Shown here: piece by piece, positions 15,256-23,071 of the stretch
Layout: each line of letters opens with the position of its first letter
Numbering within the stretch: the stretch's first letter is position 1
NCBI GenBank assembly: GCA_943787785.1
Contig: CALSNT010000021.1
Coordinates: forward strand, 1-34,444
Origin: an uncultured Paracoccaceae bacterium
GTDB lineage: Bacteria; Pseudomonadota; Alphaproteobacteria; Rhodobacterales; Rhodobacteraceae
Reading direction: 5' to 3'
Length of the DNA: 34,444 bases
Translations under genes and position numbers: made by a program
The notes under the pieces: model-generated
Database searches by the model: none
Told to the model about the DNA's origin: nothing
Seen by the model: only the letters and a program-made list of their open reading frames with translations

Positions 15256-16638
15256 TCAGGTTACGGAAAACTGTCCCATCATTCCGGCGTCTTCGTGCTC
15301 CAGGATGTGGCAGTGGAACATATACGGCGTTTCGGGCGCGGCAGGCTGGTCAAAGCGGGCGATTATCTCGGCCTCGCCCGCGACCAGCACGGTGTCCTTC
15401 CAACCTATGTTCTCAGGGCGCGGCGCGGCACCATTTTCGCTGAGCACCCGGAAAACGACGCCGTGGACATGGAACGGATGTGCCACCATCGCTCCGCGAA
15501 TTGTCCAGCGCTCGACGTCGCCCAGATTGACGCGGAAGTTGAGGTGGTCCATGGCAAACGGCCTGCCGTTGATAGAAAATTCGCGCCGGCCCATCATGCC
15601 GCCACCCATACCCATTTCCAGCAACACCGTCCGGGTTTTGGCGGCAGGACCGACCAGATCGAGTGGCACCCCGTCAAGAACGTCGGGAAGGCGGTCGATT
15701 CTTGCGGCAAGAGATGTGTCAATGGCGAAGGGCAGTACGGTGAAAGGACGCGACGGTTCGCTCATCAGCGCCGGAGCTTCCCCATCGCTGAAGTCGACGA
15801 GAACCTCGACCCGTTCACCGGGAGCCAGCCGCAGGGACTGAACGGTGATTGGGGCAGTCAAGAAGCCGCCATCGGTCGTGATCAGGTGCATCGGACGGTC
15901 GTCACTTAGATGGAGCGTGTAGATCCGCCCGTTCGATCCGTTCAGCAGGCGCAGACGAGTGATCCCGGCAGGCACAGCCGCAGTCGCCCCGACCTGCCCG
16001 TTGACCATCATCCGATTGCCGCCAAAGCCGTGCATCAGGTCCATCATCGTCGGATCATAGACCATCCGACCGCCGCCATCGAAACGCCGGTCCTGTATGA
16101 CGAGCGACAGATCATCGATGCCGTAAGTGTTGGGCAAACCACGCTCATCATCGCGCCCATCGGTCAGATGGATCAGGCCCGCCAGCCCGGCATAAACCTG
16201 CGGAGCAGTTTTGCCGTGAATATGGGAGTGATACCATATTGTTGCCGGGCTCTGGGCGATTTGCATGTCCGGCTCCCAGGTCGCTCCAGTAGCAACCGGA
16301 AGATGTGGCCCGCCGTCGTGCTCCCCGGGAACCAACAGGCCATGCCAATGGGCGCTGATCGGCTCTGCCAGCGTGTTTTCGACCCGCGCCGCCAATGGAC
16401 CATTCTGGAGCACCACTGTGGGGCCGAGGAAGGCTTGATTGAAACCCGCAGTACGTGAGGCCACGTCGCCAATGAATGAAGTGGTCCCGGCCTGCGCAGT
16501 CAAATTCATACGACCCGACGACCGAGTGTCGAGCAGCGGTGGCATCGTCAGCCGATGGCCGGTGGCAAATGCCGCCCCGCCTGCAAGAACTGCGGCACCA
16601 GCGGTCGTCGAGCGTTGCAGAAACTGTCGTCTGTTCAT
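15256..16638 (-). CDS. multicopper oxidase (CueO-like), Tat-exported
   Basis: The 460-residue protein has a twin-arginine signal (MNRRQFLQRSTTAGAAVLAGG), as in CueO and laccases that are exported folded with copper. All four copper-ligand blocks are present in three cupredoxin domains: HWHG and WYHSHIHG in the N-terminal domain, then HPFHVHG and FHCHILEHEDAGMM at the C-terminus. The last holds the type 1 Cys-His-Met ligands. A Met-rich patch (LLEMGMGGGMMGRRE) lies before the final domain, reminiscent of the CueO Met-rich insert that binds Cu(I). The likely role is periplasmic Cu(I) oxidation. Its neighbour across the intergenic region is a copper P-type ATPase, which supports copper tolerance as the shared function. 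Confidence 0.93.
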   Translation of the reverse strand: MNRRQFLQRSTTAGAAVLAGGAAFATGHRLTMPPLLDTRSSGRMNLTAQAGTTSFIGDVASRTAGFNQAFLGPTVVLQNGPLAARVENTLAEPISAHWHGLLVPGEHDGGPHLPVATGATWEPDMQIAQSPATIWYHSHIHGKTAPQVYAGLAGLIHLTDGRDDERGLPNTYGIDDLSLVIQDRRFDGGGRMVYDPTMMDLMHGFGGNRMMVNGQVGATAAVPAGITRLRLLNGSNGRIYTLHLSDDRPMHLITTDGGFLTAPITVQSLRLAPGERVEVLVDFSDGEAPALMSEPSRPFTVLPFAIDTSLAARIDRLPDVLDGVPLDLVGPAAKTRTVLLEMGMGGGMMGRREFSINGRPFAMDHLNFRVNLGDVERWTIRGAMVAHPFHVHGVVFRVLSENGAAPRPENIGWKDTVLVAGEAEIIARFDQPAAPETPYMFHCHILEHEDAGMMGQFSVT

Positions 16639-16675
16639 GGCCTGCCTTTTGATATTTGGACTAACTGCGCAGTGC

Positions 16676-16843
16676 CTATTCGGTCAACAATTTCCTGCCC
16701 GCGTGGCGCCGCGCCACATTACCGCGTCGCCGCGAAAGTATTTCGAATTTCTTTTTGGCGACTCCGAGATCCGCCCACTGGCCGACCCCGCGTTCCGCGG
16801 CAGTTGCAGCCGCGATTGCGGCGAGGACCGATAGCTGGTGCAT
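16676..16843 (-). CDS. possible small protein upstream of the multicopper oxidase
   Basis: This 55-codon frame starts at ATG 16843 with AAGGAT about 9 bases upstream. It would encode a short hydrophobic N-terminus (MHQLSVLAAIAAATAAE) followed by a strongly basic tail (RRRGNVARRHAGRKLL). It sits 38 bases before the multicopper oxidase gene on the same strand and 84 bases from an FNR-type box. I recognise no family, and the tail could be a random GC-rich frame. Called only because of the Shine-Dalgarno and position. Confidence 0.3.
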   Translation of the reverse strand: MHQLSVLAAIAAATAAERGVGQWADLGVAKKKFEILSRRRGNVARRHAGRKLLTE

Positions 16844-16920
16844 TTCAAAGTATCCTTCGAACTGGCAATTGCAGTATATGATGTCGCGAACAAATGGTGC
16901 CGACACAGACGGACCCACCG

Positions 16921-16934
16921 TTGACGTGGATCAA
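16921..16934. promoter_or_regulatory. FNR/Anr-type box upstream of the copper ATPase
   Basis: TTGAC-GTGG-ATCAA lies in the divergent region between the multicopper oxidase side and the copper ATPase, about 128 bases before ATG 17056 (or 60 before the alternative GTG 16987). The GTG distance matches the spacing seen at other boxes here. Confidence 0.72.
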
Positions 16935-17055
16935 TCCCCAATACTGAATTTTTTGTGTATGGTTCGCAACGACTTCGTCGTTCGCGGTGTCGCGCACGCA
17001 GAAAAAACCAAACGCGCCTAACGCATGCGAAAACAGTCAGACGGATTACAGCACC

Positions 17056-19402
17056 ATGAATGATGCGCACAACGGGCACACTCACGGCCCTGCCGAAGGT
17101 GCCGAATTTGGCCAAAGAAGCGCTGTCGATCCGGTCTGCGGCATGACAGTAGATCTGGGCTCTGATACCCGCTCGTCGACGTTTGATGGGCAGGATTTCC
17201 ACTTTTGCTCGTCCGGGTGCGGTACGAAATTTGACGCAGACCCGTGGTTCTATACTTCGGGCAACGCCGCGCGGGTCGTGAAACCCGCCTCGGCTGGCGC
17301 GGTTTACACCTGTCCAATGCACCCGGAAGTTCGGCAAGATTTCCCCGGCGCCTGCCCGATCTGCGGCATGGCACTGGAGCCCGAGATCGCCAGCGATGAG
17401 CCATCGCATGAACTGGTTGATTTCACCCGCCGGCTTTGGGTCAGTGTCGCCGCCGCTATCCCTCTGCTGATCCTGACAATGGCCGGAATGATCGGCATCC
17501 CGGTGCGCGAGTGGGTCGGACATCAGAATGCCGCCTATCTGGAATTCCTGCTGGCAACACCCATCGTGCTCTGGGCGGCGTTGCCGTTCTTCCAGCGCGG
17601 CTGGACCTCGCTCGTCAACCGCAACCCGAACATGTGGACGCTGATCTCGCTTGGCGTCGGAGCGGCTTATTCGTTCTCGATCTTCGCGACGTTCTTGCCT
17701 GGAGTATTTCCCGAAGCCTACCGCATGGAAGGTGTCGTCGGCACGTACTTCGAAGCCGCTGTTGTGATCGTCGCGCTGATCTTCATAGGGCAGGTCTTAG
17801 AACTCAGGGCCCGAGAACGGACCGGCGATGCGATCCGCGCGCTGCTGGATCTTGCGCCAAAGACCGCCCGTCGGATTCTACCGGATGGATCCGAATATGA
17901 CGCGCCGCTGGAAAACCTGCTGCCGGGCGACAAGCTCCGGGTCCGCCCCGGTGACGCCGTGCCGGTGGATGGGGTGGTCATCGACGGGCACAGTTCGGTC
18001 GATGAAAGCTTGCTGACCGGCGAACCGGTGCCGGTCGAGAAATCGGCGGGCGATGCGGTCACAGGTGGGACGATCAACAAAAACGGCACCATGGCGATCG
18101 AGGCGGCGAAGGTCGGGGCCGACATGGTGCTGTCCCAGATCGTCGCTATGGTTGCGAACGCGCGCCGGTCGCGCGCACCGATACAAGGGCTGGCCGACCG
18201 GGTTTCGGCAGTGTTCGTGCCGAGCGTCGTTCTGGTGGCGATCCTCGCCTTCACCGCGTGGATGGTGTTCGGGCCGGACCCGGCATTCATATACTCGATC
18301 GCAGCGGCAGTGTCCGTTCTGATCATCGCTTGTCCCTGCGCGCTAGGCCTTGCGACGCCGATATCGATCACCACAGCCGCCGGTCGGGGTGCGCAGGCGG
18401 GAGTGTTGATCAAGGATGCGGAAGCGCTGGAACGGATGGCGGCGGTCGATACCCTGATCGTCGACAAGACCGGCACCCTGACCGAGGGCAAGCCGGTTCT
18501 GACCGACGTGGTTGCGTTCGGCGATGTGGCCGAGGATCATGTTCTGGCGCTGGCGGCGGCGCTTGAAAAGCCCTCCGAACATCCACTGGCCGAGGCTATT
18601 TTGGCCGGGGCGAAGTCGCGTGGCGTCGTGTCTGCAACTGCAGCGGATTTCGAAGCAGTGACCGGCAAGGGCGTGCGGGCAACGGTTGGCGGGCAAAAGG
18701 TCGCGCTGGGAAACAGCGCTATGATGCGCTGACATCGGTGCGGACACTACCGCGCATGAAGGTGCCGCAGATACCCTGCGGGCTGAAGGGAAGACGGTCA
18801 TGCTTGTGGCTGTAGATGGCGCGCTGGCAGGGCTCATTGCCGTGGCCGATCCGATCAAAGCCTCGACCGTACCGGCAATCAAAGCGCTGCATCAACTGGG
18901 CGTTCGGTTGATCATGGCGACTGGTGACAACGAACGCACAGCGGCGGCGGTGGCCGGCAGGTTAGGGATCGACGAAGTTCGCGCCGGGGTTCTTCCCGCC
19001 GACAAGAAAGATCTGGTTGATGTTTTGCGCAGCGAAGGGCGGGTAATCGCAATGGCGGGTGACGGCGTGAACGACGCCCCCGCGCTGGCGGCGGCGGACG
19101 TTGGCATCGCCATGGGCTCGGGTGCGGATGTGGCGATGGAAAGCGCCGGAATCACCCTGCTGGGCGGTGATTTGATGGGGATCGTACGGGCCCGGACATT
19201 GGCCAAGGCAACCCTGCGCAATATCAAACAGAACCTGTTTTTCGCCTTCGCCTACAACGGGATCGGCGTACCGATTGCTGCCGGGGTGCTTTACCCTGTC
19301 TTCGGCCTGCTATTGTCACCGATGATCGCCGCAGCCGCGATGAGTCTATCTTCCGTCTCAGTCATCTCGAACGCGTTGCGTTTGCGACGCGTTGTGCTGT
19401 GA
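17056..19402 (+). pseudogene. copper-translocating P1B-type ATPase, split by a one-base frameshift
   Basis: Two frames (to TGA 18730-18732, and on to 19402) form one roughly 780-residue copper pump. In order: an N-terminal His-rich stretch ([10 protein letters not shown]); a YHS-like domain ([10 protein letters not shown] ... [12 protein letters not shown]); a heavy-metal-binding domain (YTCPMHPEV ... [11 protein letters not shown]); then the P-type core with phosphatase motif [11 protein letters not shown], membrane metal site [10 protein letters not shown], phosphorylation site DKTGTLTEG, the SEHPLAEAI nucleotide-site motif and hinge [10 protein letters not shown]. No HMA domain is seen. 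The break is at CGC-TGA-C: removing the T at 18730 joins NSAMMR to [11 protein letters not shown], in line with the family. This is either a true mutation or a sequencing error; +1 recoding is possible but unsupported. ATG 17056 has a weak Shine-Dalgarno; GTG 16987 is an alternative start. Confidence 0.85.
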
Positions 19403-19420
19403 TGTCATGCGCGCCGCAAC

Positions 19421-20389
19421 TCAGATCGTAGATATGTCGCATTGGTCCAACAGGGCCCAGACCACGGTCGCCTCGCACAACTGCGTGGCGGGCGTCATCA
19501 CAGCCGCGCTTGCGGCCGCGACGCCCCACCTGAGCGCCTGATCGGGCGTTTCACCACGTGACAGGGCGAGCGTCAGCGCACCCATGAAACTGTCTCCCGC
19601 GCCGGTGGTGCTGACGACCGTTACGTCCGCCGCACAGCAAAAGTACCTCGCCTCGGCAGTGGCCAGGACCGACCCTGCAGCCCCGCAGCCAAGCACCACG
19701 GTTTTGGCAACACCACGCCGGACCAGCGAAGCAGCCAGATCGGCACTCGCCTCTGCGCCCGTCAGCGCTCCGCCTGAGATCTGTTCCGCCTCTGACTGAT
19801 CCAACCGCAGCAGGAATGGTGGTTGGAGCGGGTCCCTGACCAAATGTTGCAGCGCGGTGCCCGAGGTGTCGACGCACAGGTGATGCCCCGACCGATGCAG
19901 GCTGGCGGCGCAGATTGTGATGAAGTCCTCCGGCAGGCCCAGTGGCATACTGCCGCTGAACACGACGTGCCCTCCACGCTGCATCTGCGCCGCCGCATCC
20001 AGGATCCCGGCCAGAATCCGGTTGGCGGTTTCGGCGTCGATCTGCGGTCCAGGCAGAATGAACCGGTATTGCGCACTGGTGCTGGTGTCGGTGACGGCAA
20101 AGCTTTGGCGGGTTGCGGGGTCGATCGGGATCGGATGCGCAATGATGCCTTCGGCTTCCAGCAGGCTCAGCAGATGCACGCCGGTGGTACCGCCGGTCAC
20201 TGCCAGCGCCCGACATCCGCCGCCCAGCCGCATGATCACCCTTGCGACGTTGATACCGCCACCACCGGGATCGATCCGGGGCGCGCCACAGCGCAGTTTG
20301 ATGCCGGGCTCGACCCGCTCAACCGACGTCGCAATATCAAGCGCGGGGTTCAGCGTGACCGTCAGTATTGATGTCGCGGGGCTACTCAT
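19421..20389 (-). CDS. PfkB-family sugar kinase (phosphofructokinase-like)
   Basis: The 322-residue protein is a ribokinase-fold kinase of the 1-phosphofructokinase / Pfk-2 / tagatose-6-phosphate kinase branch. It starts ILTVTLNPALDIATSVERV, the usual first strand of that branch. It has DPGGGGINVARVIMRLGG (sugar-binding GGKG-N-A motif, here GGGGINVA), FSGSMPLGLPEDF and the catalytic signature TTGAGDSFMGAL with its Asp base. Likely reaction: ATP-dependent phosphorylation of fructose-6-phosphate or a related sugar phosphate. Codons such as CTTATGAG around the start show little Shine-Dalgarno. The FNR-like box at 20423 lies only 40 bases from this ATG, so activation in this direction would give a nearly leaderless mRNA. 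Confidence 0.88.
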   Translation of the reverse strand: MSSPATSILTVTLNPALDIATSVERVEPGIKLRCGAPRIDPGGGGINVARVIMRLGGGCRALAVTGGTTGVHLLSLLEAEGIIAHPIPIDPATRQSFAVTDTSTSAQYRFILPGPQIDAETANRILAGILDAAAQMQRGGHVVFSGSMPLGLPEDFITICAASLHRSGHHLCVDTSGTALQHLVRDPLQPPFLLRLDQSEAEQISGGALTGAEASADLAASLVRRGVAKTVVLGCGAAGSVLATAEARYFCCAADVTVVSTTGAGDSFMGALTLALSRGETPDQALRWGVAAASAAVMTPATQLCEATVVWALLDQCDISTI

Positions 20390-20422
20390 AGGTTATGAAT
20401 ACCGACCGGGCCACCCTGCTGT

Positions 20423-20436
20423 TTGAGCAATATCAA
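20423..20436. promoter_or_regulatory. FNR/Anr-like box (one mismatch) before the Cys-rich gene
   Basis: TTGAG-CAAT-ATCAA has one deviation in the left half. Its centre is 57 bases before ATG 20487, which would put a class II start point near 20471, directly before the AAAGAGGAG Shine-Dalgarno. Confidence 0.55.
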
Positions 20437-20486
20437 CGCCCCGGGCCGCGATTACTGCAATCCTTCCGCCAAAGAGGAGCCGCATC

Positions 20487-20993
20487 ATGAAAACCAATGC
20501 TACGCCGATCTACAATCAAAGCCACAACACCACGGGCTGCTGCCCCAAGTTCAACCCCAAGGGCTGGGACAACCAAGAGCTTCATTTCAAGGACAAGAAG
20601 TTCCTGCGCGCGGTGACCAAAAGCGCGATGCATGTTCCGCTGAACATGGGCAGCGTTTTCGGCCGGGTGGCTGAACACATGGAAGACAGCGCTGCGATGA
20701 CCACAGAGGACACATTCATCCTCAGCCGCGATACGTCACCTTGGGAAGCCGAGCATCTGTTTGCAGTCAGAAAAGATGTCGAGGGCGAAGAGATGGTGAC
20801 GCTTTCAGGTGATTTCATCACCCGCGTCTTCGAAGGCCCTTATCGTAAGGCCAAGGGTTGGGATGCCGAAATGCGAGTGGCGGCCAAAGCGCAAGGCAAG
20901 GAGGACACGGAGGTATATTTCATGTACACGACCTGTCCCCGGTGCTCCAAAGCCTACGGTGAAAACTATATGGTCGGTGTGGCGCGGATTTGA
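20487..20993 (+). CDS. conserved protein of unknown function with paired Cys motifs
   Basis: This 168-residue soluble protein starts at ATG 20487 after a strong GAGGAG. I do not recognise a named family, although it looks like a well-formed, conserved protein. Visible features are an N-terminal TTGCCPKFNPKGWD with adjacent cysteines, a central region with HVPLNMGSVFGRV and LSRDTSPWEAEHLFAV, a stretch LSGDFITRVFEGPYRKAKGW, and a C-terminal TTCPRCSKAYGENYMVGVA with a CxxC pair. CC plus CxxC could form a metal or Fe-S site, or redox thiols. Weak thoughts of a GyrI/SRPBCC-like fold cannot be supported. It is divergent from the PfkB kinase, with an FNR-like box at its promoter. A strong hairpin follows its stop. 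Confidence 0.8.
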   Translation: MKTNATPIYNQSHNTTGCCPKFNPKGWDNQELHFKDKKFLRAVTKSAMHVPLNMGSVFGRVAEHMEDSAAMTTEDTFILSRDTSPWEAEHLFAVRKDVEGEEMVTLSGDFITRVFEGPYRKAKGWDAEMRVAAKAQGKEDTEVYFMYTTCPRCSKAYGENYMVGVARI

Positions 20994-21001
20994 GCGTGAA
21001 A

Positions 21002-21021
21002 CTGGGGTGCCGTCACCCCAG
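21002..21021. terminator. bidirectional hairpin between convergent genes
   Basis: CTGGGGTG-CCGT-CACCCCAG is a perfect 8-bp stem with a 4-base loop, 8 bases after the stop of the Cys-rich gene and overlapping the stop codon of the convergent ZIP gene. No T-tract follows, so it is terminator-like rather than a textbook intrinsic terminator. Confidence 0.55.
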
Positions 21022-21786
21022 CGTGACGTCCAGAAACAGCATCACCACCAGACCGATCATCAGGCCGCCCGTCGCGCCATCCTGATGCCCGTGGCGATGA
21101 GTTTCAGGGATGATCTCGTGACTGATGACATAGATCATCGCGCCCGCCGCCAGCACCAGCCCCCAGGGCAGAGCGATTGCAGACACACCGACTGCCGCTG
21201 CACCGACAAGGCCCGCCAAAGGTTCGATCAGGCCTGTTGCCGCCGCGATCATAAACGCGGTGGCCTTGCTGTATCGTTCACCCCGAAGGGCAACCGCGAC
21301 GGCCAATCCCTCAGGGATATTCTGCAAGCCGATGCCGATGGCGAGCGAGGTTCCCGCTGCCACATCACCACCGCCATAGCCGACACCCACGGCAAGTCCC
21401 TCGGGCGCATTGTGAATTGTGATCGCAATCACGAACAGCCAGATCTTCTGCAGGCTGTCACTGACCGGCCCCTCCCGACCGGTTATGAAATGCTGGTGCG
21501 GCAAGGCGCGGTCGACGCCGTAGATCATGGCTGCTCCAAGCAGCAGCCCCACCACGGCGATAGCTGCGGGCACCCAGCCGGAACCGTACAAAACCTCTGA
21601 TGCGTCCAGACTGGGCAGGATCAGAGAGAAGAACGAGGCGGCCAGCATTACCCCGGCCGCAAAGCCCAGCAAGAGATCGTTTGTCCGCTCGGATATGCTC
21701 CGGCCGAACAGGATCGGTAGCGCCCCCGCAGCAGTCATCAGACCGGCCCCGAGGCTGCCCAGAAATCCCATCATCAGCGGGGTCAT
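21013..21786 (-). CDS. ZIP-family metal transporter
   Basis: The 257-residue inner-membrane protein has about eight helices. The two metal-binding helices carry the family signatures IAITIHNAPEGLAVGVG (helix 4, H-N-x-P-E-G) and IGIGLQNIPEGLAVAVA (helix 5, N-x-P-E-G). A His-rich tail segment (HEIIPETHRHGHQDG) lies near the end of helix 6 and the following loop. ZIP proteins take up divalent cations (Zn2+, Fe2+, Mn2+), or in some bacteria act as metal-gradient channels. Length is close to ZupT/GufA. It faces the Cys-rich protein convergently and is 14 bases upstream of the stop of the preceding nucleoside transporter block only by position; no shared promoter is implied. Confidence 0.92.
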   Translation of the reverse strand: MTPLMMGFLGSLGAGLMTAAGALPILFGRSISERTNDLLLGFAAGVMLAASFFSLILPSLDASEVLYGSGWVPAAIAVVGLLLGAAMIYGVDRALPHQHFITGREGPVSDSLQKIWLFVIAITIHNAPEGLAVGVGYGGGDVAAGTSLAIGIGLQNIPEGLAVAVALRGERYSKATAFMIAAATGLIEPLAGLVGAAAVGVSAIALPWGLVLAAGAMIYVISHEIIPETHRHGHQDGATGGLMIGLVVMLFLDVTLG

Positions 21787-21802
21787 GAGCGCGCCTAACC
21801 TG

Positions 21803-23071
21803 TCATTCCTTGACGTAGGGCTGGCCGTCCGCCGCCGGCGCCCGCGCCCGACCCACCAGCCCCGCCACCACGATGATCGTGGCGATATAGGGCGACATTG
21901 CCAGGAATTCGGATGGGATCGGCGTGTTCAAAAGTGCCAGTTTCTGTTGCAGAGAGTCAGCGAACCCGAACACCAATGCTGCGGCAAGCGCGCCCACAGG
22001 ATGCCACCGTCCGAAGATCATTGCCGCCAGTCCGATGTAACCTCGCCCGCCCGTCATGCCCTCGTCAAAGCGCCCGACCGCTCCCAGCGTGAACCAGGCC
22101 CCGCCAAACCCGGCGACCATGCCCGCCAACGTGACGTTGATATAGCGTGTCCGGTAGACGTTGATACCCAATGTGTCGGCGGCGCGCGGGTGCTCCCCCA
22201 CTGCGCGGGCGCGCAGGCCCATCCGGGTGTGAAACAGATAGTATGTGGCCACGCCGACCATGATCAGGGCACCATAGACAAACAGGTTTTGCTGAAAGAA
22301 CATCGGTCCGATGACTGGAATATCCCCTAGCAGCGGGATCTTGTAAGCGCGGAACACAGGCGCGTTGTTGAGGAACCGATGCTCGGCAAAGACCTGGCTT
22401 GAAACGTAAGAGGTCAGCCCAAGCACGAACAGGTTGATCACCACGCCTGCGATGATCTGGTCCATCCGATAGGTCACCACCAGCGCGGCGAGGATGAACC
22501 CGAACAACCCGCCCACCGCTACTGCGGCGAAAAGACCACCGAAACCGCCCAATAGCGAACCGACCAGCGCCCCGGTGAAGGCCCCGGCGAGCAGCATCCC
22601 CTCGATGGCGATGTTGACGACGGCGACCCGTTCTGACAGCACGCCTGCCAGACCGCCCAGGGCAATCGGCACCGCCCGCACCATGGTCGCCTGCAGCATT
22701 CCGGTCAGCGAAAACGCTTTGCCCGCCGTGGCCCAAACCAAAAAGGCCGCGACAAGTATTGCCAGACCTATGCCCAACGACAGCGAGGTCCAGCGAATGC
22801 CTCCGCGCAAAAATTGCCGCGCGCCAAGGAACGCGAGGATTGCCGTAGCCGCATAGAGAAACGGACCGCCTGGGACGACGAGGTTGCCTATCGGGAACCG
22901 GTCGGTCGGGCGCGATAGACGGAACGTGGCGCTACCGTTGATGTCGGGAAGGAACACCAGCGCAACCAGCACCGCGCAGCCCAGCAGCACGATCCCGGTG
23001 ATCCGCGCCTGCCTCTGCTTGCCGGTATCGATCCGCGCGATGGGGGCAGAGGTGTCGGGAATTGCGGTCAT
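21803..23071 (-). CDS. ABC importer permease, BMP/nucleoside type (second permease)
   Basis: This 422-residue polytopic permease belongs to the BPD_transp_2 family used by nucleoside and sugar importers. Typical segments are GLAGVLSERVAVVNIAIEGM (the conserved EG-M motif), ALVVTYRMDQIIAGVVINLF, the coupling region GLRARAVGEHPRAADTLGIN, and GGRGYIGLAAMIFGRWHPVG near the C-terminus. It is the last gene of a four-gene operon and overlaps the preceding permease gene by 4 bases. With its partner it forms the membrane channel through which the substrate, probably purine nucleosides or related compounds, passes. Confidence 0.9.
   Translation of the reverse strand: MTAIPDTSAPIARIDTGKQRQARITGIVLLGCAVLVALVFLPDINGSATFRLSRPTDRFPIGNLVVPGGPFLYAATAILAFLGARQFLRGGIRWTSLSLGIGLAILVAAFLVWATAGKAFSLTGMLQATMVRAVPIALGGLAGVLSERVAVVNIAIEGMLLAGAFTGALVGSLLGGFGGLFAAVAVGGLFGFILAALVVTYRMDQIIAGVVINLFVLGLTSYVSSQVFAEHRFLNNAPVFRAYKIPLLGDIPVIGPMFFQQNLFVYGALIMVGVATYYLFHTRMGLRARAVGEHPRAADTLGINVYRTRYINVTLAGMVAGFGGAWFTLGAVGRFDEGMTGGRGYIGLAAMIFGRWHPVGALAAALVFGFADSLQQKLALLNTPIPSEFLAMSPYIATIIVVAGLVGRARAPAADGQPYVKE

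Noticed and set aside
16684-17523. A 279-codon minus-strand open frame over the copper ATPase start
   Set aside because: It overlaps the YHS and heavy-metal-binding domains encoded on the plus strand, is Arg-rich and low in family resemblance, and spans the FNR-type box.
18727-18733. Programmed +1 frameshifting in the copper ATPase
   Set aside because: TGA-C resembles the prfB stop context, but CGC is not a known slippery codon and there is no upstream Shine-Dalgarno-like stimulator that I can see. A mutation or sequence error is more likely, so it is only mentioned as an option.
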